The notes under the pieces: model-generated
The model's input: the letters and a program-made list of their open reading frames with translations, nothing else
What the model was told of the DNA's origin: nothing
The model's database searches: none
Program-made: the position numbers and the translations under genes
Shown here: piece by piece, positions 8,618-16,950 of the stretch
Numbering within the stretch: the first letter of the stretch is position 1
Layout of the letters: every line of letters starts with the position of its first letter
Assembly (NCBI RefSeq): GCF_002251795.1
Contig: NZ_NOXU01000031.1
Coordinates: 558,001 to 622,000 of the forward strand
From: Niveispirillum lacus
GTDB taxonomy: Bacteria > Pseudomonadota > Alphaproteobacteria > Azospirillales > Azospirillaceae
Direction: 5' to 3'
DNA length: 64,000 nt

Positions 8618-8657
8618 GGCGGGCTTCTCCTTCAAGCGGAACAGTCGGGTTGGGCGA

Positions 8658-9431
8658 TCATTGGCCCAGCGTCAGGATGACCGGTGTATGGTCGGAGGCT
8701 TTTTCCTTGCCCCGCGGCCCCTTGTCGATCTCGCACGCCACAAGCCGGTCGGCGGCTTGCGGGGACAACAGGAAATGGTCGATGCGCAGGCCATTGTTTC
8801 GGGGCCAGGCACCGGCCTGATAGTCCCAGAAGCTGTAGGCGGGAATGAGGCCCGGATGCAGGGTGCGAAATGCCTCCGTGTAACCCAGCGCCAGGATCTC
8901 CTGGAACTTCAGTCGTGTTTCCTGCCGGAACAAGGCGTCGTCGCGCCAGCCGACGGGATCGTAAACATCCTCAGGCCCCGGAATGACATTGTAATCACCG
9001 CCCAGGACGACCGGCTGGCCGCCCCCCAACAAGTCCGCCGCGTGCTGACGCAGCCGATCCATCCAGCGCAGCTTGTAAGGGTATTTCTCGGTGTCCACCG
9101 GATTGCCATTGGGCAGATAAAGGCTGGCGATCCGCACGCCATTCACCGTGCCTTCAACATAACGGGCCTGCTCATCCTCCGGCTCGCCCGGCAAGCGCGT
9201 GATCAGGTCACTGACCGGCATTTTCGACAGGATGGCGACACCGTTATAGGCCTTTTGGCCCACGGCATGGACCTGGTAGCCCAGTTCTTCAAACGCTGCT
9301 GCCGGAAAGGCGGCCGTTTCACACTTGATCTCCTGGAACAGCACCACGTCGGGTGCGGCCTCAATCAGCCATTGCGTGGTGTTAGGCAGGCGGGCCTTGG
9401 CGGAATTCACGTTCCAGGTGGCGATCTTCAC
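8658..9431 (-). CDS. xthA: Exodeoxyribonuclease III (AP endonuclease)
   Basis: A 257-residue Mg2+-dependent endonuclease/exonuclease/phosphatase-fold enzyme that incises abasic sites in base-excision repair. Family motifs in order are KIATWNVNS at the N-terminus, FQEIK with the metal-binding glutamate, YNGVAILSK, GGDYNVIPGPEDV, YSFWDYQ, LRIDHFLLS and SDHTPVILTL with the catalytic histidine. The start codon is GTG at 9431. The gene is followed by the iaaA-like gene and preceded by erpA on the same strand. Confidence 0.95.
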   Translation of the reverse strand: MKIATWNVNSAKARLPNTTQWLIEAAPDVVLFQEIKCETAAFPAAAFEELGYQVHAVGQKAYNGVAILSKMPVSDLITRLPGEPEDEQARYVEGTVNGVRIASLYLPNGNPVDTEKYPYKLRWMDRLRQHAADLLGGGQPVVLGGDYNVIPGPEDVYDPVGWRDDALFRQETRLKFQEILALGYTEAFRTLHPGLIPAYSFWDYQAGAWPRNNGLRIDHFLLSPQAADRLVACEIDKGPRGKEKASDHTPVILTLGQ

Positions 9432-9514
9432 GATGCTGCTGCCTTATCCGTTGAGCTGCCGGACGGGGTCGTGCCCGGCGGTGGCAGCCGATGGGCGACC
9501 ACCGGTCAGGGTGA

Positions 9515-9895
9515 CTAAACCGAAAATGAGGTGCCGCAGCCGCATGAGGACGCGGCGTTGGGATTGATGACCTTGAAATAGCTGCCCATCAGATCCTCGA
9601 CGAAATCCAACTCGGCCCCGGCCAGCAGGTCGAGAGAGACATCGTCGACAACAAGTTTGGCCGTATCCTTGGCAAAGACGTGGTCATCATCGTTGGTGAC
9701 CGTGTCGAAGGTGAAACCGTACTGGAAACCCGAACAGCCGCCGCCAGAGACCGTCAGACGCAACATCTGGTCTGGATTGCCTTCCAACACCGCCAGCTTG
9801 GCGATGCGCCGGGCGGCACTGTCGGACAGGGTCATGGCGCGGGTGCTGGGCGGTGGGGTGCTGGTCTCGCCCGTGGTGGCCGATGGGATGGTCAT
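9515..9895 (-). CDS. erpA: Iron-sulfur cluster insertion protein ErpA/IscA family
   Basis: A 126-residue A-type carrier that delivers [Fe-S] clusters to apo-proteins. The three invariant cysteines are present: GGGCSGFQY in the middle and SSCGCGTSF at the C-terminus. The first 20 residues are a Thr/Ser/Pro-rich extension not typical of the core fold. ATG 9895 has AGGAACC upstream. It is divergent from the dGTPase-like gene with about 105 bases between the starts. Confidence 0.93.
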   Translation of the reverse strand: MTIPSATTGETSTPPPSTRAMTLSDSAARRIAKLAVLEGNPDQMLRLTVSGGGCSGFQYGFTFDTVTNDDDHVFAKDTAKLVVDDVSLDLLAGAELDFVEDLMGSYFKVINPNAASSCGCGTSFSV

Positions 9896-10000
9896 TGAAT
9901 GGTTCCTGCCTGCTAACGACTGGACAAACGCTTACACCCTATGTAAGCGGCGAAGGCGTGTCCGTCAAAGGCGGGCATGGCATGCGCTGGAGATACCGCG

Positions 10001-11323
10001 ATGATGCGTTGGCAGTCCCTGTTGTCCCGCAAACGTCTGGCCAAGGACGGATTGGCACCGGAACTGCCCTATCGCAGCGCCTTTGAGATCGATATTGACC
10101 GTATCACCTTCTCCACCAGCTTCCGACGCCTGTCGGACAAGCAGCAGGTGCATGGCATCGGGGGGTCGGATTATGTGCGCTCCCGTCTGACCCATTCGAT
10201 GGAGGCCGCCCGTGTTGGACGGTCGCTGGGCAGTTGGGCCGGTGCAGAGATCATCCAGCGCTATGGGCAGGATGCCGTCCCGGCCAGTGCCGCCGATATT
10301 GGCGATGTCGTGGCGGCGGGCGCCCTGGCCCATGATCTGGGAACGCCCTGCTTTGCCCATACCGGGGAGGATGTGATTTCGGACTGGTTCGCGGGCACCG
10401 CGCTGGGCCGCGAAATCCTGTCGGGTGTCGATGGGCAACAGGCGGCCGAATTGTCGAATTTCGAGGGCAATGCCCAGGGCTTCCGCGTCCTGTCCCGGCT
10501 TCAGGGCTGGCGCGCCCAGGGCGGGCTGCAGCTGACGGCGGCCACACTGGGTACCTATGGCAAATATCCCTGGGCCGCCCCGGCCTTCCCCGGCGAAGAA
10601 CGGCCCCATAAGCGCAAATATGGATTTCTGGGCAGCGAAACGGATCTGATGGCAGAGGTGGCGGGTCAACTAGGCCTGATCCCCACGGGGCGCGACGCCT
10701 GGTGCCGCCATCCGCTGGCCTATCTGGTGGAGGCGGCGGACGATGCCTGTTACTCCGTTGTGGATATCGAGGATGCGGTGAAGATGCGCATGCTATCCTT
10801 CGCCGATGCAGAGGAACTGTTGGAACCGCTGATTGATTGGGACCGGGCGGAGTATGAGGGGATCGAGGATGAGGATCGCCGCCTGATCTATCTGCGCGCC
10901 CGCGCCATTGACCGGTTGGTCACCGATGCCGCTGCCGCCTTCCTGGACAAGCTGCCCGACATTATGGACGGCAAGCCGGTGGGGCCGTTGCTGAAGATGA
11001 TTGAGCGGACCGATGCGCTGAAAGAAATCTCCGACGTCTCCTACACCCAGATTTACCGCGGGCAGCAACGCTGCGAGACCGATATCGTCGCTGCCCGCAC
11101 CGTCACCACCCTGCTGGATGCCTATGGCGAGGCCTTGCTGACGCGGGAGAAGGCGGGTCCGGGCGGAGAGCTGCCCCGGCGTTTTGCGTCGCTGCTGGAA
11201 ACTGTGCCCGGCATCCGGCAAATCCCCTATGACCGCGCCGGCTGGACGCGGTCCTTGATGGACTACATCGCCGGCATGACCGACCGTTTCGCCATCCGGC
11301 AGGCGCAGTTGATCGCGGGGTGA
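10001..11323 (+). CDS. dgt: dGTP triphosphohydrolase-like protein (HD superfamily)
   Basis: A 440-residue HD-domain protein that hydrolyses dNTPs to nucleosides and triphosphate. Metal-binding motifs are DYVRSRLTHSMEAARVGRSL with the first His, AHDLGTPCFAHTGE (HD pair) and a later EAADDACYSVVDIEDA with the closing aspartate. ATG at 10001 or 10004 is favoured because GGAGATACCGCG lies immediately upstream. An earlier ATG at 9977 would add eight residues. It converges with the peroxidase gene. Confidence 0.9.
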   Translation: MMRWQSLLSRKRLAKDGLAPELPYRSAFEIDIDRITFSTSFRRLSDKQQVHGIGGSDYVRSRLTHSMEAARVGRSLGSWAGAEIIQRYGQDAVPASAADIGDVVAAGALAHDLGTPCFAHTGEDVISDWFAGTALGREILSGVDGQQAAELSNFEGNAQGFRVLSRLQGWRAQGGLQLTAATLGTYGKYPWAAPAFPGEERPHKRKYGFLGSETDLMAEVAGQLGLIPTGRDAWCRHPLAYLVEAADDACYSVVDIEDAVKMRMLSFADAEELLEPLIDWDRAEYEGIEDEDRRLIYLRARAIDRLVTDAAAAFLDKLPDIMDGKPVGPLLKMIERTDALKEISDVSYTQIYRGQQRCETDIVAARTVTTLLDAYGEALLTREKAGPGGELPRRFASLLETVPGIRQIPYDRAGWTRSLMDYIAGMTDRFAIRQAQLIAG

Positions 11324-11328
11324 GGGGG

Positions 11329-11808
11329 TTACAATAGCCCTTCGATCGCTGCCTTCAGCGCCTCGGGCTTCGTGGTCGGGCCGTACCGTCCAACCACCTT
11401 GCCCGACCGGTCCGCCAGGAACTTCGTGAAGTTCCATTTGATCCGGCTGCTACCCAGGAAACCCCGCTTTTCCTTGGTGATCCACTGATAAAGCGGGTGG
11501 GCATTGTCGCCATTGACGTCGATCTTGGCGAACATCGGGAAGGTGACGTCATAGGTGAGCGAGCAGAAATTGGCGATTTCCGCCGCGTCACCCGGTTCCT
11601 GCTTGCCGAACTGGTTGCAGGGGAAGCCCAAGACCACCAAACCGCGCGCTGCATAATCCCGGTGTAACGCCTCCAGCCCCTGATATTGATAGGTGAAACC
11701 GCATTTCGACGCGGTATTCACAATCAGCATGACCTTGCCGCGCCAGTCACCCAGGGACACATTTTTGCCGTCAAGCGTTCTGGCGCTGAAGTCATAGAGG
11801 CTGGTCAT
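11329..11808 (-). CDS. Glutathione peroxidase family protein
   Basis: A 159-residue thioredoxin-fold peroxidase. The catalytic site NTASKCGFTYQYQGLE carries cysteine rather than selenocysteine. GFPCNQFGKQEPG (conserved Gln and resolving Cys region) and IKWNFTKFL (conserved Trp/Asn) complete the tetrad. Bacterial members usually reduce hydroperoxides with thioredoxin. ATG 11808 is preceded by AGGAG at 7 bases; a longer frame to 11865 lacks a ribosome site. Confidence 0.93.
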   Translation of the reverse strand: MTSLYDFSARTLDGKNVSLGDWRGKVMLIVNTASKCGFTYQYQGLEALHRDYAARGLVVLGFPCNQFGKQEPGDAAEIANFCSLTYDVTFPMFAKIDVNGDNAHPLYQWITKEKRGFLGSSRIKWNFTKFLADRSGKVVGRYGPTTKPEALKAAIEGLL

Positions 11809-11877
11809 CGACACACTCCTGTTGATCCGTGCGCGATGATGCGACGGGGCGGGGTCGGTTGGCAATGTGGGGCGGGG

Positions 11878-12756
11878 ATGGAATTCGATCTTTTCTTAGG
11901 CATCGACTGGACCGGGGCACAGCCGGCCCGCGCCGTGGCCGTGGCCGCCTGTGACAAGGCTGGCCTTGTCCGCCCGGTCTGGCCCTGTGATCGTTATTGG
12001 CGCCGGCAGAAGGTGGCCGACTGGATCGCCGCCGAAATTGCGTCGGGCCGCCGCATCCTGGCCGGGTTCGATTTTGGATTCGCCATGCCCTGGGTGGAGG
12101 GGGTGGGCTATCTGGATGGCCGCGTGCCGGATGTCACCGACATGTTCGCCCTGTGGGATCTGGTGGATCAGGCCAGCGGCGACGGGGACGATGATTTCGC
12201 CGGTGCCGCCGTACACGACCCACGCCTGTTCCCCAGTTTCTGGATTAATGGCCCGACGCCCGCCCATTGGGGCGATGGCGCCACCAAGCGGCGGCGGGTG
12301 GAGGTGGTGGCGGCAGAGACGGGGGCCGGCACGCCTGTGTCGCTGTTCAAGCTGGCCGCGGCGGCCAAGCAGGTGGGCAAGGCCTCGCTGGCGGGCATGC
12401 GCACCTTGAAGCGGCTGCGCACCCTGACCGGGGACAGGCTGGCGGTGTGGCCGGCCGAACAGCCAGCGCCGGGGCAAAGTGCGGTGGTGGAAATCTACCC
12501 CACCCTGTTTCGCAAACAGGCGCTGGGCGGGGTGCGTAAAATCACGGGTCGGGCAGCCATGGCCAACGCTGTGGCGCATTTCGACTGTACCTTGTCGCCG
12601 GATCTGCCGGAACAGTTTGACGATCATATCGGCGATGCCATCATCACGGCGGCGGGGCTGTCGCGGCTGGCGGGACAGGCATCGGCCTGGACGCCGGTGG
12701 GGATGACGCCCGACATCGCCCGGCGCGAGGGCTGGATTTTCGGGGTCGGCGCATGA
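11878..12756 (+). CDS. Hypothetical protein, possibly RNase H-like (DUF429-type)
   Basis: A 292-residue protein whose N-terminus FDLFLGIDWTGAQPARAVAVA resembles the first beta-hairpin of ribonuclease-H-fold proteins with an acidic residue in strand 1. AGFDFGFAMPW and the C-terminal DHIGDAIITAAGLSRLA could supply further acidic residues. I do not recognise a characterised homologue. ATG 11878 follows GGGGCGGGG. The gene overlaps fluC by 4 bases, so it is the first gene of a three-gene coupled unit with fluC and an rluC-family gene. The RNase H suggestion rests on motif likeness only. Confidence 0.6.
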   Translation: MEFDLFLGIDWTGAQPARAVAVAACDKAGLVRPVWPCDRYWRRQKVADWIAAEIASGRRILAGFDFGFAMPWVEGVGYLDGRVPDVTDMFALWDLVDQASGDGDDDFAGAAVHDPRLFPSFWINGPTPAHWGDGATKRRRVEVVAAETGAGTPVSLFKLAAAAKQVGKASLAGMRTLKRLRTLTGDRLAVWPAEQPAPGQSAVVEIYPTLFRKQALGGVRKITGRAAMANAVAHFDCTLSPDLPEQFDDHIGDAIITAAGLSRLAGQASAWTPVGMTPDIARREGWIFGVGA

Positions 12757-13133
12757 AGATGGTGTTCTATGTCGCAATCGGTGGTGCGTTCGGCTCCGTG
12801 GCGCGGTATCTGACAGGGCTGTGGTTCGGTCGGCTGTTTGGTGTTGGCTTTCCCTGGGCGACGCTGACGGTGAATATCGTTGGTTCCTTCGTCATGGGAT
12901 TGCTGGTCGCCCTGATGGCCCAGGCTTGGTCGCCCCCGGCGGAGGTTCGCGCCTTTCTGACGGTGGGCATCCTCGGCGGGTTCACGACCTTTTCCACCTT
13001 CTCCCTGGACGTGGCGATGATGCTCGAACGGGGGGAATTGGGTGGGGCGGCGGCCTATGTGCTGTCGTCCTTGATTATCGGCATCGGCGGGCTGTTCGCC
13101 GGGCTTTATCTGGTACGGATGGTGACGGCATGA
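12753..13133 (+). CDS. crcB: Fluoride ion channel FluC/CrcB
   Basis: A 126-residue four-helix membrane protein that exports fluoride as an antiparallel dimer. Conserved elements are GGAFGSVARYLTG in helix 1, the pore asparagine in TVNIVGSFVMG, and GILGGFTTFSTFSLD in helix 3 with the phenylalanine-box and Na+-site residues. It is coupled to its neighbours at both ends by 4-base overlaps (ATGA). No fluoride riboswitch is evident because the start is inside the previous gene. Confidence 0.95.
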   Translation: MKMVFYVAIGGAFGSVARYLTGLWFGRLFGVGFPWATLTVNIVGSFVMGLLVALMAQAWSPPAEVRAFLTVGILGGFTTFSTFSLDVAMMLERGELGGAAAYVLSSLIIGIGGLFAGLYLVRMVTA

Positions 13134-14164
13134 ACGATGCCGGTGAAGCGCGCGGTCCTGCAAAGATCGTAGAGACCAAACTGGTGGCCGAGGATGAGGC
13201 CGATATCCGCCTGGACCGCTGGTTCAAGCGGCATTACCCGCAGGTGGGCCATGGCGTGCTGCAAAAGCTGTTGCGCACGGGACAGGTGCGGGTGGATGGC
13301 AAGCGCGCCGACGCCAATACCCGCCTGATAACGGGCCAGACCGTCCGTATCCCGCCATTGCCCGACGTCGCCCCGGCACCGACAGAGGGGCATGAGGCGG
13401 CCGCAAAGCCCGCGAAGCCGCTGTTCAGTGACAAGGAAGTGGCAGCGTTGCGCGCGTGCGTCCTTTATCGCGATGCCGATGTTATCGTGTTGGACAAGCC
13501 GGCAGGCATGGCCGTGCAGGGCGGGACGGGGCAGGCCAAGCATCTGGACGCCATGCTGGACCTTTTAAAGTTCGATGCGCCGGGCCGGCCCAAACTGGTT
13601 CATCGGCTGGACAAGGATACCAGCGGTTGCCTGGTTCTGGCCCGTAACGCCTTTGCCGCCACACGCCTGACGGAGAGTTTCCGGGGCCGGGATGCGCGCA
13701 AGATCTACTGGGCCATCACGGTGGGCGTACCGGAACCGCACCAGGGCCGCATCGACCTGTCCATCGGCAAGGAGATGGCGGCGGGCGGCGAACGGATGAT
13801 GGTCGATGAACGCAACGGCCAGCGCGCCCAATCCTACTACACCGTTCTGGAACATGCTCACCGCAAGGCGGCTTTTGTGGCCCTGTGGCCCCGCACGGGC
13901 CGCACGCATCAGTTGCGCGTCCATATGAATGCCATCGGCACGCCCATTCTGGGCGATGGTAAATATGCTGGGCAGAAGGCTTTCATTGATGGGGCGGACA
14001 TGAAGCGGCAGATGCATCTGCATGCCCGCCGCATCATCATTCCGCATCCACGCGGTGGCACCATCGACGTAACCGCGCCCTTGCCGGAGCATATGAAAGG
14101 CGCCTGGGACTATTTCGGGTTCAGCGCCAATTTGAAGGAAGACCCTTTCCTGGCCCTGGATTGA
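13130..14164 (+). CDS. rluC: Pseudouridine synthase, RluC/RluD family
   Basis: A 344-residue enzyme that isomerises uridines in 23S rRNA. An S4 RNA-binding domain (LDRWFKRHYPQVGHGVLQKL, residues about 25-90) precedes a catalytic domain with the signature LVHRLDKDTSGCLVLARN, which carries the catalytic aspartate. LWPRTGRTHQLRVHM and GTPILGDGKYAG are also typical. The linker between the domains is longer than usual and Ala/Pro/Lys-rich. ATG 13130 overlaps the crcB stop by 4 bases. RluC versus RluD specificity is not certain from sequence. Confidence 0.92.
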   Translation: MNDAGEARGPAKIVETKLVAEDEADIRLDRWFKRHYPQVGHGVLQKLLRTGQVRVDGKRADANTRLITGQTVRIPPLPDVAPAPTEGHEAAAKPAKPLFSDKEVAALRACVLYRDADVIVLDKPAGMAVQGGTGQAKHLDAMLDLLKFDAPGRPKLVHRLDKDTSGCLVLARNAFAATRLTESFRGRDARKIYWAITVGVPEPHQGRIDLSIGKEMAAGGERMMVDERNGQRAQSYYTVLEHAHRKAAFVALWPRTGRTHQLRVHMNAIGTPILGDGKYAGQKAFIDGADMKRQMHLHARRIIIPHPRGGTIDVTAPLPEHMKGAWDYFGFSANLKEDPFLALD

Positions 14165-14219
14165 CGCTGCATCCGGATGGGTAGAACCGATCGGAACGGG
14201 GGAATGCCGCTGATATATG

Positions 14220-14245
14220 CCCGGTGATCGGTTCCGATCACGGGG
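14220..14245. terminator. Hairpin between convergent rluC-family and BMP genes
   Basis: CCCGGTGATCGG (14220-14231) and CCGATCACGGGG (14234-14245) form a 12-pair stem with one mismatch and a two-base spacer. It overlaps the last codons of the leftward BMP gene. No clear T-run follows, so use as a terminator is tentative. Confidence 0.4.
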
Positions 14246-15278
14246 ACGGGATGGAAGGACCCCCGTCGCTCCTGCCGCCAGAGGGTTCCGGTATGACCCC
14301 GTGCTGCTCGCAGGCGGGTTCCCGCGCAACCACCTTCAGACGGCCGGCGGTAATTTTGGCCTTTGCCGCCTCGATCGCGCTGATCTGCTGTTCGGACAGG
14401 AAACGGTCAGCACCGGTGCGGACCCAGTCCACACCACCTTCGGCAATCCCCATCTCGATATTGCCCGGTTTCCAGGTGCCGTCGATCAACTCCCGCAGGG
14501 CGACCGTGACGGCGACGTCGATCCGTTTCACGGCGGTGGTGACGATATGGCCGGGGGCCAAGTCTTCCTGGTCACTGTCGACACCGATCCCGTATTTGCC
14601 GGCCTGGGCAGCGGCCAGCAGGGCATCACGGCTGGCAAGGCCGGCGGCGGGAAATATCACGTCAGCCCCCTCTGCCAGCATGTCGGAGGCCACATTGCGG
14701 GCCAGACGCCGGTCCCGGAATCCGTCCATGTTGGTGGTCATGTACCGGGCAAGCACTGGCATAGGGCGTGCCTGCTTGACGCCTTGAATAAAGCCGCAGC
14801 CGAACCGTTGCACCGGCGGTGTGGCAACAGCACCGATGAAACCCACCCGTGCCGCACGGCTGGCATAGGCAGCCGCCATCCCGGCCAGAAACCCCGCTTC
14901 CTGTTCGCGAAAGCGGATAGCCCGGACATTGCTCGCTGTCACATTGCCATCAATGATGGTGAAACGGGCATGCGGGTAACGCGGCGCCATTTCCTGCAAT
15001 GCCTGTTCATGGATGAACCCAACCAGCACCAGGGTGGTGATCCCCCGTTCGACAAAGGCGCGGATGGCATCCGCACTGTCCTGCTGTTCAACTATGACCC
15101 GTTGGCGGAAATTCACCTTGTCCTGATATTCAAAGCGGCCGATGGCGCTGACCACCATCGAATTGAACACCCGGTCATCCTTCTGGCCACTATAGATAAC
15201 GCCGAAATCGGTGACGGCCCGAGCGGGCGACACCAGAAGGCAGCAGGCCAGAAGGAAGAGGCACAGGACAGACCGCAT
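14238..15278 (-). CDS. BMP-family substrate-binding protein (PnrA/Med-like)
   Basis: A 346-residue exported protein with signal peptide MRSVLCLFLLACCLLVSPARA. The fold is that of basic-membrane-protein/nucleoside-binding proteins: DFGVIYSGQKDDRVFN, a TTLVLVGFIHEQALQ segment, RFREQEAGFLAGMAAAYAS (family hallmark) and GADVIFPAAG. Family members bind nucleosides for ABC import, but no permease or ATPase gene is nearby, so it is an orphan here. It lacks the usual lipobox. ATG 15278 is chosen because it starts the signal peptide; an ATG at 15344 is possible but adds a non-signal-like stretch. Confidence 0.82.
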   Translation of the reverse strand: MRSVLCLFLLACCLLVSPARAVTDFGVIYSGQKDDRVFNSMVVSAIGRFEYQDKVNFRQRVIVEQQDSADAIRAFVERGITTLVLVGFIHEQALQEMAPRYPHARFTIIDGNVTASNVRAIRFREQEAGFLAGMAAAYASRAARVGFIGAVATPPVQRFGCGFIQGVKQARPMPVLARYMTTNMDGFRDRRLARNVASDMLAEGADVIFPAAGLASRDALLAAAQAGKYGIGVDSDQEDLAPGHIVTTAVKRIDVAVTVALRELIDGTWKPGNIEMGIAEGGVDWVRTGADRFLSEQQISAIEAAKAKITAGRLKVVAREPACEQHGVIPEPSGGRSDGGPSIPSP

Positions 15279-15469
15279 GCTCCGGTGGGCGTTTCCTGGG
15301 TAATCGCGCCAAAGGCTATGGGGCAATAGTTGACATTTCGACATTGGTCGCGGCCGTCATTGATCCGGTTCTGCCGACTGGCATGCGCCACATGCCTTGC
15401 TGCCTATCGACTCCGATATCAACAGGGAGTAGCACAGACGCTTCGGAAGCGCTCAGTGCATACGGATAG

Positions 15470-16141
15470 ATGTCGTTGAAACTCGCCCTGTTTGATTGTG
15501 ACGGCACGCTGGTGGATAGTCAGCACGCCATTGTGGCTGCCATGGAAGCCGGTTTCGCGGATCAGGGTCTGCCGCCGCCTGCGGCCCGTGATGTGCGGCG
15601 CGTGGTTGGGTTGCCCCTGGTCGATGCGGTGGCGCGGCTGGCGCCGACCTTGTCCGTGACGACGCACGAGGCGATCTCTGAAGCCTACAAGGCAGCCTTT
15701 TATCGCAACCGTCTGGCCGGTACCCATTCGGAACCATTGTTTGACGGTGTGGTTGCCGCGCTGGATGCGCTGGAAGCGGCGGGTTTCCTGCTTGGCATTG
15801 CCACTGGCAAAAGCCGTCGCGGATTGGACGCCACCTTGGCCCATCATGGGCTGGCCCACCGTTTCGTCACCCTGCAGACCAGCGACCGGGTCGCCGGTAA
15901 GCCCAGCCCCGACATGGTTTTTGCGGCCCTGGCCGAAAGCGGGGCGGATGCCGCAGGCACAGTGGTGATCGGTGATACCAGTTTCGATATCCTGATGGCC
16001 CGGAATGCCCGTGTCAGGTCCATCGGGGTTGCCTGGGGCTATCATGACGGTGCGGAATTGCTGGCGGCCGGTGCCGACCTTCTGGTGCAGGAATATGCTG
16101 CCCTTCCCGACGCGGTGAGGGGCCTGCTGGTCAGGGATTGA
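15470..16141 (+). CDS. HAD-superfamily phosphatase (phosphoglycolate-phosphatase-like)
   Basis: A 223-residue haloacid-dehalogenase-type hydrolase. Motif I is LFDCDGTLVDS with the nucleophile and acid aspartates, motif II GIATGKSRRG, motif III lysine in VAGKPSPDM and motif IV VIGDTSFDILMARNA. A helical cap sits between motifs I and II. The substrate is not fixed by sequence; homologues are annotated Gph. The stop is one base before the ATP12 gene start, so the two are co-transcribed. Confidence 0.9.
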   Translation: MSLKLALFDCDGTLVDSQHAIVAAMEAGFADQGLPPPAARDVRRVVGLPLVDAVARLAPTLSVTTHEAISEAYKAAFYRNRLAGTHSEPLFDGVVAALDALEAAGFLLGIATGKSRRGLDATLAHHGLAHRFVTLQTSDRVAGKPSPDMVFAALAESGADAAGTVVIGDTSFDILMARNARVRSIGVAWGYHDGAELLAAGADLLVQEYAALPDAVRGLLVRD

Positions 16142-16142
16142 G

Positions 16143-16838
16143 ATGATGAAGCGCTTTTACAAAACAGTGGAAACGGCGGCAGCAGAGGGGGGCTTTACCC
16201 TGACCCTGGATGGCAAACCAGTCTGTACGCCCGCCAAATTGCCACTGATTGTGCCCACCCAGGCGCTGGCTGATGCGATGGCCGCCGAATGGGCCGCGCA
16301 AGGGGACGAGGTAAAGCCCGCCACCATGCCGCTCACGCAATTGGCCAGTACCAGTATCGATGGCGTGCGTGACCGGCTGGATGCCGTGGCCGAAGCCTCT
16401 GCCGTCTATGGCGAAAGTGAACTGGTCTGCTATCGTGCGGTCGAGCCCGATGAACTGATTCAGCGGCAGGCGTCCTTGTGGAACCCGCTGCTGGACTGGG
16501 CAGCCCGTCGCTATGATGCGCATCTGCTGGTCACCAGCGGGATTATGCACAAGCCGCAACCGGCCGACGCCTTGAAGGCGCTGCGCGCAGCGGTGGACCA
16601 GTTGGATGAATGGCATTTGACTGCCCTGCAGAATGCGATCGGCATCACCGGATCCCTCCTGGTGTCCCTGGCCTTGGTGGACCGCCATGTTTCGGCCGAG
16701 CAGGCCTTCGAACTGGCGCAGTTGGACGAGAATTATCAGATCGAAAAATGGGGCGAGGATTGGGAAGCGGCCGACCGTCGGGCGGTGCAGCGCGCCGATC
16801 TGGCACACACCGTCCGGTTCCTGGATCTGTTGCGCTGA
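16143..16838 (+). CDS. ATP12-family F1-ATPase assembly chaperone
   Basis: A 231-residue homologue of mitochondrial Atp12, which binds free F1 alpha subunit until the alpha3-beta3 hexamer forms. KRFYKTVETAAAEGGFTLTLDGKPV at the start, MPLTQLASTSID, the AEWAAQG helix and ITGSLLVSLALVDRHVSAEQAFELAQLDE near the end are characteristic. It is found in alphaproteobacteria and mitochondria, which supports the taxonomic reading. Two adjacent ATG codons (16143 and 16146) are possible starts. Confidence 0.93.
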   Translation: MMKRFYKTVETAAAEGGFTLTLDGKPVCTPAKLPLIVPTQALADAMAAEWAAQGDEVKPATMPLTQLASTSIDGVRDRLDAVAEASAVYGESELVCYRAVEPDELIQRQASLWNPLLDWAARRYDAHLLVTSGIMHKPQPADALKALRAAVDQLDEWHLTALQNAIGITGSLLVSLALVDRHVSAEQAFELAQLDENYQIEKWGEDWEAADRRAVQRADLAHTVRFLDLLR

Positions 16839-16950
16839 AGCATAGATTGCTGCACTGCGCAAAAGGATGGGTAATATTTCCAGTCTGTCCAGAACCTGTT
16901 ACAAGCACTTTTGAACAAAATACATTCGGTTTCTGGGGGGATTGGTTAGG

